This document shows, in pieces, positions 8,850 to 21,593 of a DNA stretch of 64,000 nt (its first letter is position 1; each line of letters opens with the position of its first letter). Both the position numbers and the translations under genes were made by a program. The DNA is taken from the NCBI GenBank assembly GCA_027574665.1, contig CM050659.1:873001-937000 (forward strand). Direction: 5' to 3'. Below the pieces are notes generated by a model, which was given only the letters and a program-made list of their open reading frames with translations, was not told the DNA's origin and searched no databases. This DNA comes from Rhynochetos jubatus. Taxonomy: Eukaryota; Chordata; Aves; Eurypygiformes; Rhynochetidae.

Positions 8850-10265
8850 ATGCGCGGCTCGTTGAAGCGTCTGCCCGAACACGGACATCTGAAGCAGCAC
8901 TGTAATGCGACCAAACAGAAAGAGTTAGGAGAGAATTTCTTGTCCCTTCTTGCTGCGCCCTTGCAGAGCACTGCGTGCCAGAGCAGCCGGATCGCTGTGT
9001 TGCTTGCAATCTCCAGTTCCAACAGTGCCACAGTTCCTCGGCAACAGAAAGAGCTAGGAAGGAATTGCTTGCGCTGTTTTCTCTCGCTGTGCTCTAGCAG
9101 TTCGTTCCCTTTTCGGCAGAGCGCGGGACCGCTTGCAAAGCTTAGAAACAAACCTCTCCCTTTTCCTCCAAAAGGGAAAGAGCTACGAGGGAATTTCTTA
9201 GCGAAACCTTGTTTGTTTTGGCAGAGCACTGCATGCCTCTTAAGACAGAGCTCTGTATCCCCGGGAAAGTCGAAATCCACAGGGTCACCTTCTCTGTGCT
9301 AACAGGCTCGGAGAGGCTCGAATGCGCGGCTCGTTGAAGCGTCTGCCCGAACACGGACATCTGAAGCAGCACTGTAATGCGACCAAACAGAAAGAGTTAG
9401 GAGAGAATTTCTTGTCCCTTCTTGCTGCGCCCTTGCAGAGCACTGCGTGCCAGAGCAGCCGGATCGCTGTGTTGCTTGCAATCTCCAGTTCCAACAGTGC
9501 CACAGTTCCTCGGCAACAGAAAGAGCTAGGAAGGAATTGCTTACGCTGTTTTCTCTCGCTGTGCTCTAGCAGTTCGTTCCCTTTTCGGCAGAGCGCAGGA
9601 CCGCTTGCAAAGCTTAGAAACAAAGCTCTCCCTTTTCCTCCAAAAGGGAAAGAGCTACGAGGGAATTTCTTAGCGAAACCTTGTTTGTTTTGGCAGAGCA
9701 CTGCATGCCTCTTAAGACAGAGCTCTGTATCCCCGGGAAAGTCGAAATCCACAGGGTCACCTTCTCTGTGCTAACAGGCTCGGAGAGGCTCGAATGCGCG
9801 GCTCATTGAAGCGTCTGCCCGAACACGGACATCTGAAGCGGCACTGTAATGCGACCAAACAGAAAGAGTTAGGAGAGAATTTCTTGTCCCTTCTTGCTGC
9901 GCCCTTGCAGAGCACTGCGTGCCAGAGCAGCCGGATCGCTGTGTTGCTTGCAATCTCCAGTTCCAACAGTGCCACAGTTCCTCGGCAACAGAAAGAGCTA
10001 GGAAGGAATTGCTTACGCTGTTTTCTCTCGCTGTGCTCTAGCAGTTCGTTCCCTTTTCGGCAGAGCGCGGGACCGCTTGCAAAGCTTAGAAACAAACCTC
10101 TCCCTTTTCCTCCAAAAGGGAAAGAGCTACGAGGGAATTTCTTAGCGAAACCTTGTTTGTTTTGGCAGAGCACTGCATGCCTCTGAAGACAGAGCTCTGT
10201 ATCCCCGGGAAAGTCGAAATCCACAGGGTCACCTTCTCTGTGCTAACAGGCTCGGAGAGGCTCGA

Positions 10266-12153
10266 ATGCGCGGCTCGTTGAAGCGTCTGCCCGAACACGG
10301 ACATCTGAAGCAGCACTGTAATGCGACCAAACAGAAAGAGTTAGGAGAGAATTTCTTGTCCCTTCTTGCTGCGCCCTTGCAGAGCACTGCGTGCCAGAGC
10401 AGCCGGATCGCTGTGTTGCTTGCAATCTCCAGTTCCAACAGTGCCACAGTTCCTCGGCAACAGAAAGAGCTAGGAAGGAATTGCTTACGCTGTTTTCTCT
10501 CGCTGTGCTCTAGCAGTTCGTTCCCTTTTCGGCAGAGCGCGGGACCGCTTGCAAAGCTTAGAAACAAACCTCTCCCTTTTCCTCCAAAAGGGAAAGAGCT
10601 ACGAGGGAATTTCTTAGCGAAACCTTGTTTGTTTTGGCAGAGCACTGCATGCTTCTTAAGACTGAGCTCTGTATCCCCGGGAAAGTCGAAAGCCACAGGG
10701 TCACCTTCTCTGTGCTAACAGGCTCGGAGAGGCTCGAATGCGCGGCTCGTTGAAGCGTCTGCCCGAACACGGTCATCTGAAGCAGCACTGTAATGCGACC
10801 AAACAGAAAGAGTTAGGAGAGAATTTCTTGTCCCTTCTTGCTGCGCCCTTGCAGAGCACTGCGTGCCAGAGCAGCCGGATCGCTGTGTTGCTTGCAATCT
10901 CCAGTTCCAACAGTGCCACAGTTCCTCGGCAACAGAAAGAGCTAGGAAGGAATTGCTTACGCTGTTTTCTCTCGCTGTGCTCTAGCAGTTCGTTCCCTTT
11001 TCGACAGAGCGCGGGACCGCTTGCAAAGCTTAGAAACAAAGCTCTCTCTTTTCCTCCAAAAGGGAAAGAGCTACGAGGGAATTTCTTAGCGAAACCTTGT
11101 TTGTTTTGGCAGAGCACTGCATGCCTCTTAAGACAGAGCTCTGGATCCCCGGGAAAGTCGAAATCCACAGGGTCACCTTCTCTGTGCTAACAGGCTCGGA
11201 GAGGCTGGAATGCGCGGCTCGTTGAAGCGTCTGCCCGAACACGGACATCTGAAGCAGCACTGTAATGCGACCAAACAGAAAGAGTTAGGAGAGAATTTCT
11301 TGTCCCTTCTTGCTGCGCCCTTGCAGAGCACTGCGTGCCAGAGCAGCCGGATCGCTGTGTTGCTTGCAATCTCCAGTTCCAACAGTGCCACAGTTCCTCG
11401 GCAACAGAAAGAGCTAGGAAGGAATTGCTTACGCTGTTTTCTCTCGCTGTGCTCTAGCAGTTCGTTCCCTTTTCGGCAGAGCGCGGGACCGCTTGCAAAG
11501 CTTAGAAACAAAGCTCTCCCTTTTCCTCCAAAAGGGAAAGAGCTACGAGGGAATTTCTTAGCGAAACCTTGTTTGTTTTGGCAGAGCACTGCATGCCTCT
11601 GAAGACAGAGCTCTGTATCCCCGGGAAAGTCGAAATCCACAGGGTCACCTTCTCTGTGCTAACAGGCTCGGAGAGGCTCGAATGCGCGGCTCGTTGAAGC
11701 GTCTGCCCGAACACGGACATCTGAAGCAGCACTGTAATGCGACCAAACAGAAAGAGTTAGGAGAGAATTTCTTGTCCCTTCTTGCTGCGCCCTTGCAGAG
11801 CACTGCGTGCCAGAGCAGCCGGATCGCTGTGTTGCTTGCAATCTCCAGTTCCAACAGTGCCACAGTTCCTCGGCAACAGAAAGAGCTAGGAAGGAATTGC
11901 TTACGCTGTTTTCTCTCGCTGTGCTCTAGCAGTTCGTTCCCTTTTCGGCAGAGCGCAGGACCGCTTGCAAAGCTTAGAAACAAAGCTCTCCCTTTTCCTC
12001 CAAAAGGGAAAGAGCTACGAGGGAATTTCTTAGCGAAACCTTGTTTGTTTTGGCAGAGCACTGCATGCTTCTTAAGACTGAGCTCTGTATCCCCGGGAAA
12101 GTCGAAATCCACAGGGTCACCTTCTCTGTGCTAACAGGCTCGGAGAGGCTCGA
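10266..12153 (+). repeat. Four-unit tandem duplication, first copy (M22-M25)
   Basis: It is followed directly by a second copy at 12154-14041 with a 1,888-bp offset. The shared private markers are GGTCATC and TTTTCGACAG in the second unit. Neither marker occurs in the older counterpart at 6490. Confidence 0.9.
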
Positions 12154-14041
12154 ATGCGCGGCTCGTTGAAGCGTCTGCCCGAACACGGACATCTGAAGCA
12201 GCACTGTAATGCGACCAAACAGAAAGAGTTAGGAGAGAATTTCTTGTCCCTTCTTGCTGCGCCCTTGCAGAGCACTGCGTGCCAGAGCAGCCGGATCGCT
12301 GTGTTGCTTGCAATCTCCAGTTCCAACAGTGCCACAGTTCCTCGGCAACAGAAAGAGCTAGGAAGGAATTGCTTACGCTGTTTTCTCTCGCTGTGCTCTA
12401 GCAGTTCGTTCCCTTTTCGGCAGAGCGCGGGACCGCTTGCAAAGCTTAGAAACAAACCTCTCCCTTTTCCTCCAAAAGGGAAAGAGCTACGAGGGAATTT
12501 CTTAGCGAAACCTTGTTTGTTTTGGCAGAGCACTGCATGCTTCTTAAGACTGAGCTCTGTATCCCCGGGAAAGTCGAAAGCCACAGGGTCACCTTCTCTG
12601 TGCTAACAGGCTCGGAGAGGCTCGAATGCGCGGCTCGTTGAAGCGTCTGCCCGAACACGGTCATCTGAAGCAGCACTGTAATGCGACCAAACAGAAAGAG
12701 TTAGGAGAGAATTTCTTGTCCCTTCTTGCTGCGCCCTTGCAGAGCACTGCGTGCCAGAGCAGCCGGATCGCTGTGTTGCTTGCAATCTCCAGTTCCAACA
12801 GTGCCACAGTTCCTCGGCAACAGAAAGAGCTAGGAAGGAATTGCTTACGCTGTTTTCTCTCGCTGTGCTCTAGCAGTTCGTTCCCTTTTCGACAGAGCGC
12901 GGGACCGCTTGCAAAGCTTAGAAACAAAGCTCTCTCTTTTCCTCCAAAAGGGAAAGAGCTACGAGGGAATTTCTTAGCGAAACCTTGTTTGTTTTGGCAG
13001 AGCACTGCATGCCTCTTAAGACAGAGCTCTGGATCCCCGGGAAAGTCGAAATCCACAGGGTCACCTTCTCTGTGCTAACAGGCTCGGAGAGGCTGGAATG
13101 CGCGGCTCGTTGAAGCGTCTGCCCGAACACGGACATCTGAAGCAGCACTGTAATGCGACCAAACAGAAAGAGTTAGGAGAGAATTTCTTGTCCCTTCTTG
13201 CTGCGCCCTTGCAGAGCACTGCGTGCCAGAGCAGCCGGATCGCTGTGTTGCTTGCAATCTCCAGTTCCAACAGTGCCACAGTTCCTCGGCAACAGAAAGA
13301 GCTAGGAAGGAATTGCTTACGCTGTTTTCTCTCGCTGTGCTCTAGCAGTTCGTTCCCTTTTCGGCAGAGCGCGGGACCGCTTGCAAAGCTTAGAAACAAA
13401 GCTCTCCCTTTTCCTCCAAAAGGGAAAGAGCTACGAGGGAATTTCTTAGCGAAACCTTGTTTGTTTTGGCAGAGCACTGCATGCCTCTGAAGACAGAGCT
13501 CTGTATCCCCGGGAAAGTCGAAATCCACAGGGTCACCTTCTCTGTGCTAACAGGCTCGGAGAGGCTCGAATGCGCGGCTCGTTGAAGCGTCTGCCCGAAC
13601 ACGGACATCTGAAGCAGCACTGTAATGCGACCAAACAGAAAGAGTTAGGAGAGAATTTCTTGTCCCTTCTTGCTGCGCCCTTGCAGAGCACTGCGTGCCA
13701 GAGCAGCCGGATCGCTGTGTTGCTTGCAATCTCCAGTTCCAACAGTGCCACAGTTCCTCGGCAACAGAAAGAGCTAGGAAGGAATTGCTTACGCTGTTTT
13801 CTCTCGCTGTGCTCTAGCAGTTCGTTCCCTTTTCGGCAGAGCGCAGGACCGCTTGCAAAGCTTAGAAACAAAGCTCTCCCTTTTCCTCCAAAAGGGAAAG
13901 AGCTACGAGGGAATTTCTTAGCGAAACCTTGTTTGTTTTGGCAGAGCACTGCATGCTTCTTAAGACTGAGCTCTGTATCCCCGGGAAAGTCGAAATCCCC
14001 AGGGTCACCTTCTCTGTGCTAACAGGCTCGGAGAGGCTCGA
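12154..14041 (+). repeat. Four-unit tandem duplication, second copy (M26-M29)
   Basis: It matches 10266-12153. I see one difference, AAATCCCCAGG in place of AAATCCACAGG near 13998 in the last unit. It is among the most recent-looking events in the window. Confidence 0.9.
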
Positions 14042-16401
14042 ATGCGCGGCTCGTTGAAGCGTCTGCCCGAACACGGACATCTGAAGCAGCACTGTAATGC
14101 GACCAAACAGAAAGAGTTAGGAGAGAATTTCTTGTCCCTTCTTGCTGCGCCCTTGCAGAGCACTGCGTGCCAGAGCAGCCGGATCGCTGTGTTGCTTGCA
14201 ATCTCCAGTTCCAACAGTGCCACAGTTCCTCGGCAACAGAAAGAGCTAGGAAGGAATTGCTTACGCTGTTTTCTCTCGCTGTGCTCTAGCAGTTCGTTCC
14301 CTTTTCGGCAGAGCGCGGGACCGCTTGCAAAGCTTAGAAACAAAGCTCTCCCTTTTCCTCCAAAAGGGAAAGAGCTACGAGGGAATTTCTTAGCGAAACC
14401 TTGTTTGTTTTGGCAGAGCACTGCATGCCTCTGAAGACAGAGCTCTGTATCCCCGGGAAAGTCGAAATCCACAGGGTCACCTTCTCTGTGCTAACAGGCT
14501 CGGAGAGGCTCGAATGCGCGGCTCGTTGAAGCGTCTGCCCGAACACGGACATCTGAAGCAGCACTGTAATGCGACCAAACAGAAAGAGTTAGGAGAGAAT
14601 TTCTTGTCCCTTCTTGCTGCGCCCTTGCAGAGCACTGCGTGCCAGAGCAGCCGGATCGCTGTGTTGCTTGCAATCTCCAGTTCCAACAGTGCCACAGTTC
14701 CTCGGCAACAGAAAGAGCTAGGAAGGAATTGCTTACGCTGTTTTCTCTCGCTGTGCTCTAGCAGTTCGTTCCCTTTTCGGCAGAGCGCGGGACCGCTTGC
14801 AAAGCTTAGAAACAAACCTCTCCCTTTTCCTCCAAAAGGGAAAGAGCTACGAGGGAATTTCTTAGCGAAACCTTGTTTGTTTTGGCAGAGCACTGCATGC
14901 TTCTTAAGACAGAGCTCTGTATCCCCGGGAAAGTCGAAAGCCACAGGGTCACCTTCTCTGTGCTAACAGGCTCGGAGAGGCTCGAATGCGCGGCTCGTTG
15001 AAGCGTCTGCCCGAACACGGACATCTGAAGCAGCACTGTAATGCGACCAAACAGAAAGAGTTAGGAGAGAATTTCTTGTCCCTTCTTGCTGCGCCCTTGC
15101 AGAGCACTGCGTGCCAGAGCAGCCGGATCGCTGTGTTGCTTGCAATCTCCAGTTCCAACAGTGCCACAGTTCCTCGGCAACAGAAAGAGCTAGGAAGGAA
15201 TTGCTTACGCTGTTTTCTCTCGCTGTGCTCTAGCAGTTGGTTCCCTTTTCGGCAGAGCGCGGGACCGCTTGCAAAGCTTAGAAACAAACCTCTCCCTTTT
15301 CCTCCAAAAGGGAAAGAGCTACGAGGGAATTTCTTAGCGAAACCTTGTTTGTTTTGGCAGAGCACTGCATGCCTCTGAAGACAGAGCTCTGTATCCCCGG
15401 GAAAGTCGAAATCCACAGGGTCACCTTCTCTGTGCTAACAGGCTCGGAGAGGCTCGAATGCGCGGCTCGTTGAAGCGTCTGCCCGAACACGGACATCTGA
15501 AGCAGCACTGTAATGCGACCAAACAGAAAGAGTTAGGAGAGAATTTCTTGTCCCTTCTTGCTGCGCCTTTGCAGAGCACTGCGTGCCAGAGCAGCCGGAT
15601 CGCTGTGTTGCTTGCAATCTCCAGTTCCAACAGTGCCACAGTTCCTCGGCAACAGAAAGAGCTAGGAAGGAATTGCTTACGCTGTTTTCTCTCGCTGTGC
15701 TCTAGCAGTTCGTTCCCTTTTCGGCAGAGCGCGGGACCGCTTGCAAAGCTTAGAAACAAAGCTCTCTCTTTTCCTCCAAAAGGGAAAGAGCTACGAGGGA
15801 ATTTCTTAGGGAAACCTTGTTTGTTTTGGCAGAGCACTGCATGCCTCTTAAGACAGAGCTCTGGATCCCCGGGAAAGTCGAAATCCACAGGGTCACCTTC
15901 TCTGTGCTAACAGGCTCGGAGAGGCTGGAATGCGCGGCTCGTTGAAGCGTCTGCCCGAACACGGACATCTGAAGCAGCACTGTAATGCGACCAAACAGAA
16001 AGAGTTAGGAGAGAATTTCTTGTCCCTTCTTGCTGCGCCCTTGCAGAGCACTGCGTGCCAGAGCAGCCGGATCGCTGTGTTGCTTGCAATCTCCAGTTCC
16101 AACAGTGCCACAGTTCCTCGGCAACAGAAAGAGCTAGGAAGGAATTGCTTACGCTGTTTTCTCTCGCTGTGCTCTAGCAGTTCGTTCCCTTTTCGGCAGA
16201 GCGCGGGACCGCTTGCAAAGCTTAGAAACAAAGCTCTCCCTTTTCCTCCAAAAGGGAAAGAGCTACGAGGGAATTTCTTAGCGAAACCTTGTTTGTTTTG
16301 GCAGAGCACTGCATGCCTCTGAAGACAGAGCTCTGTATCCCCGGGAAAGTCGAAATCCACAGGGTCACCTTCTCTGTGCTAACAGGCTCGGAGAGGCTCG
16401 A

Positions 16402-17817
16402 ATGCGCGGCTCGTTGAAGCGTCTGCCCGAACACGGACATCTGAAGCAGCACTGTAATGCGACCAAACAGAAAGAGTTAGGAGAGAATTTCTTGTCCCTT
16501 CTTGCTGCGCCCTTGCAGAGCACTGCGTGCCAGAGCAGCCGGATCGCTGTGTTGCTTGCAATCTCCAGTTCCAACAGTGCCACAGTTCCTCGGCAACAGA
16601 AAGAGCTAGGAAGGAATTGCTTACGCTGTTTTCTCTCGCTGTGCTCTAGCAGTTCGTTCCCTTTTCGGCAGAGCGCGGGACCGCTTGCAAAGCTTAGAAA
16701 CAAACCTCTCCCTTTTCCTCCAAAAGGGAAAGAGCTACGAGAGAATTTCTTAGCGAAACCTTGTTTGTTTTGGCAGAGCACTGCATGCTTCTTAAGACAG
16801 AGCTCTGTATCCCCGGGAAAGTCGAAAGCCACAGGGTCACCTTCTCTGTGCTAACAGGCTCGGAGAGGCTGGAATGCGCGGCTCGTTGAAGCGTCTGCCC
16901 GAACACGGACATCTGAAGCAGCACTGTAATGCGACCAAACAGAAAGAGTTAGGAGAGAATTTCTTGTCCCTTCTTGCTGCGCCCTTGCAGAGCACTGCGT
17001 GCCAGAGCAGCCGGATCGCTGTGTTGCTTGCAATCTCCAGTTCCAACAGTGCCACAGTTCCTCGGCAACAGAAAGAGCTAGGAAGGAATTGCTTGCGCTG
17101 TTTTCTCTCGCTGTGCTCTAGCAGTTCGTTCCCTTTTCGGCAGAGCGCGGGACCGCTTGCAAAGCTTAGAAACAAACCTCTCCCTTTTCCTCCAAAAGGG
17201 AAAGAGCTACGAGGGAATTTCTTAGCGAAACCTTGTTTGTTTTGGCAGAGCACTGCATGCCTCTGAAGACAGAGCTCTGTATCCCCGGGAAAGTCGAAAT
17301 CCACAGGGTCACCTTCTCTGTGCTAACAGGCTCGGAGAGGCTCGAATGCGCGGCTCGTTGAAGCGTCTGCCCGAACACGGACATCTGAAGCAGCACTGTA
17401 ATGCGACCAAACAGAAAGAGTTAGGAGAGAATTTCTTGTTCCTTCTTGCTGCGCCTTTGCAGAGCACTGCGTGCCAGAGCAGCCGGATCGCTGTGTTGCT
17501 TGCAATCTCCAGTTCCAACAGTGCCACAGTTCCTCGGCAACAGAAAGAGCTAGGAAGGAATTGCTTGCGCTGTTTTCTCTCGCTGTGCTCTAGCAGTTCG
17601 TTCCCTTTTCGGCAGAGAGCAGGACCGCTTGCAAAGCTTAGAAACAAAGCTCTCCCTTTTCCTCCAAAAGGGAAAGAGCTACGAGGGAATTTCTTAGCGA
17701 AACCTTGTTTGTTTTGGCAGAGCACTGCATGCCTCTTAAGACAGAGCTCTGTATCCCCGGGAAAGTCGAAATCCACAGGGTCACCTTCTCTGTGCTAACA
17801 GGCTCGGAGAGGCTCGA
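16402..17817 (+). repeat. Three-unit block c, left copy (M35-M37)
   Basis: Markers are CGAGAGAATTTC (pos. about 340) with CTTCTTAAGACAG; then a TGA unit with G at pos. 222; then a unit with TTGTTCC and GGCAGAGAGCAGG. It is matched by 21594-23009 at an 11-unit offset (5,192 bp) with no difference that I can see. Similarity starts upstream, in the 3' part of the unit at 15930. Confidence 0.85.
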
Positions 17818-18289
17818 ATGCGCGGCTCGTTGAAGCGTCTGCCCGAACACGGACATCTGAAGCAGCACTGTAATGCGACCAAACAGAAAGAGTTAGGAGA
17901 GAATTTCTTGTCCCTTCTTGCTGCGCCCTTGCAGAGCACTGCGTGCCAGAGCAGCCGGATCGCTGTGTTGCTTGCAATCTCCAGTTCCAACAGTGCCACA
18001 GTTCCTCGGCAACAGAAAGAGCTAGGAAGGAATTGCTTACGCTGTTTTCTCTCGCTGTGCTCTAGCAGTTCGTTCCCTTTTCGGCAGAGCGCGGGACCGC
18101 TTGCAAAGCTTAGAAACAAACCTCTCCCTTTTCCTCCAAAAGGGAAAGAGCTACGAGGGAATTTCTTAGCGAAACCTTGTTTGTTTTGGCAGAGCACTGC
18201 ATGCCTCTGAAGACAGAGCTCTGTATCCCCGGGAAAGTCGAAAGCCACAGGGTCACCTTCTCTGTGCTAACAGGCTCGGAGAGGCTGGA

Positions 18290-19233
18290 ATGCGCGGCTC
18301 GTTGAAGCGTCTGCCCGAACACGGCCATCTGAAGCAGCACTGTAATGCGACCAAACAGAAAGAGTTAGGAGAGAATTTCTTGTCCCTTCTTGCTGCGCCC
18401 TTGCAGAGCACTGCGTGCCAGAGCAGCCGGATCGCTGTGTTGCTTGCAATCTCCAGTTCCAACAGTGCCACAGTTCCTCGGCAACAGAAAGAGCTAGGAA
18501 GGAATTGCTTACGCTGTTTTCTCTCGCTGTGCTCTAGCAGTTCGTTCCCTTTTCGGCAGAGCGTGGGACCGCTTGCAAAGCTTAGAAACAAACCTCTCCC
18601 TTTTCCTCCAAAAGGGAAAGAGCTACGAGGGAATTTCTTAGCGAAACCTTGTTTGTTTTGGCAGAGCACTGCATGCCTCTTAAGACAGAGCTCTGTATCC
18701 CCGGGAAAGTCGAAATCCACAGGGTCACCTTCTCTGTGCTAACAGGCTCGGAGAGGCTCGAATGCGCGGCTCGTTGAAGCGTCTGCCCGAACACGGACAT
18801 CTGAAGCAGCACTGTAATGCGACCAAACAGAAAGAGTTAGGAGAGAATTTCTTGTCCCTTCTTGCTGCGCCTTTGCAGAGCACTGCGTGCCAGAGCAGCC
18901 GGACCGCTGTGTTGCTTGCAATCTCCAGTTCCAACAGTGCCACAGTTCCTCGGCAACAAAAAGAGCTAGGAAGGAATTGCTTACGCTGTTTTCTCTCGCT
19001 GTGCTCTAGCAGTTCGTTCCCTTTTCGGCAGAGCGCGGGACCGCTTGCAAAGCTTAGAAACAAAGCTCTCCCTTTTCCTCCAAAAGGGAAGGAGCTACGA
19101 GGGAATTTCTTAGGGAAACCTTGTTTGTTTTGGCAGAGCACTGCATGCCTCTTAAGACAGAGCTCTGTATCCCCGGGAAAGTCGAAATCCACAGGGTCAC
19201 CTTCTCTGTGCTAACAGGCTCGGAGAGGCTCGA
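18290..19233 (+). repeat. Two-unit block k, left copy (M39-M40)
   Basis: A unit with GAGCGTGGGACC is followed by a T-type unit with CAACAAAAAG, GGAGCTACG and G at pos. 353. The pair recurs 19 units away at 27258-28201. The first unit differs at pos. 36 and pos. 427 between copies, so the match is looser than for the other blocks. Confidence 0.6.
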
Positions 19234-21425
19234 ATGCGCGGCTCGTTGAAGCGTCTGCCCGAACACGGACATCTGAAGCAGCACTGTAATGCGACCAAAC
19301 AGAAAGAGTTAGGAGAGAATTTCTTGTCCCTTCTTGCTGCGCCCTTGCAGAGCACTGCGTGCCAGAGCAGCCGGACCGCTGTGTTGCTTGCAATCTCCAG
19401 TTCCAACAGAGCCACCGTTCCTCGGCAACAGAAAGAGCTAGGAAGGAATTGCTTACGCTGTTTTCTCTCGCTGTGCTCTAGCAGTTCGTTTCCTTTTCGG
19501 CAGAGCGCGGGACCGCTTGCAAAGCTTAGAAACAAACCTCTCCCTTTTCCTCCAAAAGGGAAAGAGCTACGAGGGAATTTCTTAGGGAAACCTTGTTTGT
19601 TTTGGCAGAGCACTGCATGCCTCTTAAGACAGAGCTCTGTATCCCCGGGAAAGTCGAAATCCACAGGGTCACCTTCTCTGTGCTAACAGGCTCCGAGAGG
19701 CTCGAGTGCGCGGCTCGTTGAAGCGTCTGCCCGAACACGGACATCTGAAGCAGCACTGTAATGCGACCAAACAGAAAGAGTTAGGAGAGAATTTCTTGTC
19801 CCATCTTGCTGCGCCTTTGCAGAGCACTGCGTGCCGGAGCAGCCGGACCGCTGTGTTGCTTGCAATCTCCAGTTCCAACAGTGCCACAGTTCCTCGGCAA
19901 CAAAAAGAGCTAGGAAGGAATTGCTTACGCTGTTTTCTCTCGCTGTGCTCTAGCAGTTCGTTCCCTTTTCGGCAGAGCGCGGGACCGCTTGCAAAGCTTA
20001 GAAACAAACCTCTCCCTTTTCCTCCAAAAGGGAAAGAGCTACGAGGGAATTTCTTAGGGAAACCTTGTTTGTTTTGGCAGAGCACTGCATGCCTCTTAAG
20101 ACAGAGCTCTGTATCCCCGGGAAAGTCGAAATCCACAGGGTCACCTTCTCTGTGCTAACAGGCTCCGAGAGGCTCGAGTGCGCGGCTCGTTGAAGCGTCT
20201 GCCCGAACACGGACATCTGAAGCAGCACTGTAATGCGACCAAAGAGAAAGAGTTAGGAGAGAATTTCTTGTCCCTTCTTGCTGCGCCTTTGCAGAGCACT
20301 GCGTGCCGGAGCAGCCGGACCGCTGTGTTGCTTGCAATCTCCAGTTCCAACAGAGCCACCGTTCCTCGGCAACAAAAAGAGCTAGGAAGGAATTGTTTAC
20401 GCTGTTTTCTCTCGCTGTGCTCTAGCAGTTGGTTCCCTTTTCGGCAGAGCGCGGGACCGCTTGCAAAGCTTAGAAACAAACCTCTCCCTTTTCCTCCAAA
20501 AGGGAAGGAGCTACGAGGGAATTTCTTAGGGAAACCTTGTTTGTTTTGGCAGAGCACTGCATGCCTCTTAAGACAGAGCTCTGTATCCCCGGGAAAGTCG
20601 AAATCCACAGGGTCACCTTCTCTGTGCTAACAGGCTCGGAGAGGCTCGAAGGCGCGGCTCGTTGAAGCGTCTGCCCGAACACGGACATCTGAAGCAGCAC
20701 TGTAATGCGACCAAACAGAAAGAGTTAGGAGAGAATTTCTTGTCCCATCTTGCTGCGCCTTTGCAGAGCACTGCGTGGCAGAGCAGCCGGACCGCTGTGT
20801 TGCTTGCAATCTCCAGTTCCAACAGTGCCACAGTTCCTCGGCAACAAAAAGAGCTAGGAAGGAATTGCTTACGCTGTTTTCTCTCGCTGTGCTCTAGCAG
20901 TTCGTTCCCTTTTCGGCAGAGCGCGGGACCGCTTGCAAAGCTTAGAAACAAACCTCTCCCTTTTCCTCCAAAAGGGAAAGAGCTACGAGGGAATTTCTTA
21001 GCGAAACCTTGTTTGTTTTGGCAGAGCACTGCATGCCTCTTAAGACAGAGCTCTGTATCCCCGGGAAAGTCGAAATCCACAGGGTCACCTTCTCTGTGCT
21101 AACAGGCTCCGAGAGGCTCGAGTGCGCTGCTCGTTGAAGCGTCTGCCCGAACACGGACATCTGAAGCAGCACTGTAATGCGACCAAACAGAAAGAGTTAG
21201 GAGAGAATTTCTTGTCCCATCTTGCTGCGCCTTTGCAGAGCACTGCGTGCCGGAGCAGCCGTACCGCTGTGTTGCTTGCAATCTCCAGTTCCAACAGTGC
21301 CACAGTTCCTCGGCAACAAAAAGAGCTAGGAAGGAATTGCTTACGCTGTTTTCTCTCGCTGTGCTCTAGCAGTTCCTTCCCTTTTCGGCAGAGCGCGGGA
21401 CCGCTTGCAAAGCTTAGAAACAAAG
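18762..21425 (+). repeat. T-type island 1 (M40 to 5' part of M45)
   Basis: Six units marked by C at pos. 143 (CCGGACCGC) and often CAACAAAAAG in place of CAACAGAAAG, GGAGCTACG, and G at pos. 353. Some also have CTCCGAGAGG/CTCGAGTGC, TCCCATCTTG, GCCGGAGC or CAGAGCCACCG. They are the most diverged units in the window. The island ends inside M45 between the AGTTCCTTC marker (about 21,376) and pos. 304 (21,425). Confidence 0.8.
20650..21425 (+). repeat. Block j, left copy (M44 and 5' part of M45)
   Basis: The unit with CGAAGGCGC and CGTGGCAGAGC is followed by a unit with CTCGAGTGCGCTGCTC, GCCGTACCG and AGTTCCTTC. The same pair recurs 17 units (8,024 bp) to the right at 28674-29449. Beyond pos. 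304 of the second unit the copies differ at pos. 304, 353 and 392, which marks an exchange point. Confidence 0.8.
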
Positions 21426-21593
21426 CTCTCCCTTTTCCTCCAAAAGGGAAAGAGCTACGAGGGAATTTCTTAGCGAAACCTTGTTTGTTTTGGCAGAGCA
21501 CTGCATGCCTCTGAAGACAGAGCTCTGTATCCCCGGGAAAGTCGAAATCCACAGGGTCACCTTCTCTGTGCTAACAGGCTCGGAGAGGCTCGA

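Larger units (their letters stand above)
9322..14985 (+). repeat. Twelve-unit block b, expanded form (M20-M31)
   Basis: M20-M25 correspond to M11-M16 (offset 4,248 bp, nine units) and M30-M31 to M17-M18 (offset 6,136 bp, 13 units). The extra four units, M26-M29, are a tandem copy of M22-M25. The copy of M14 in this block carries two private changes, T at pos. 36 and CGACAG for CGGCAG. Confidence 0.85.
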
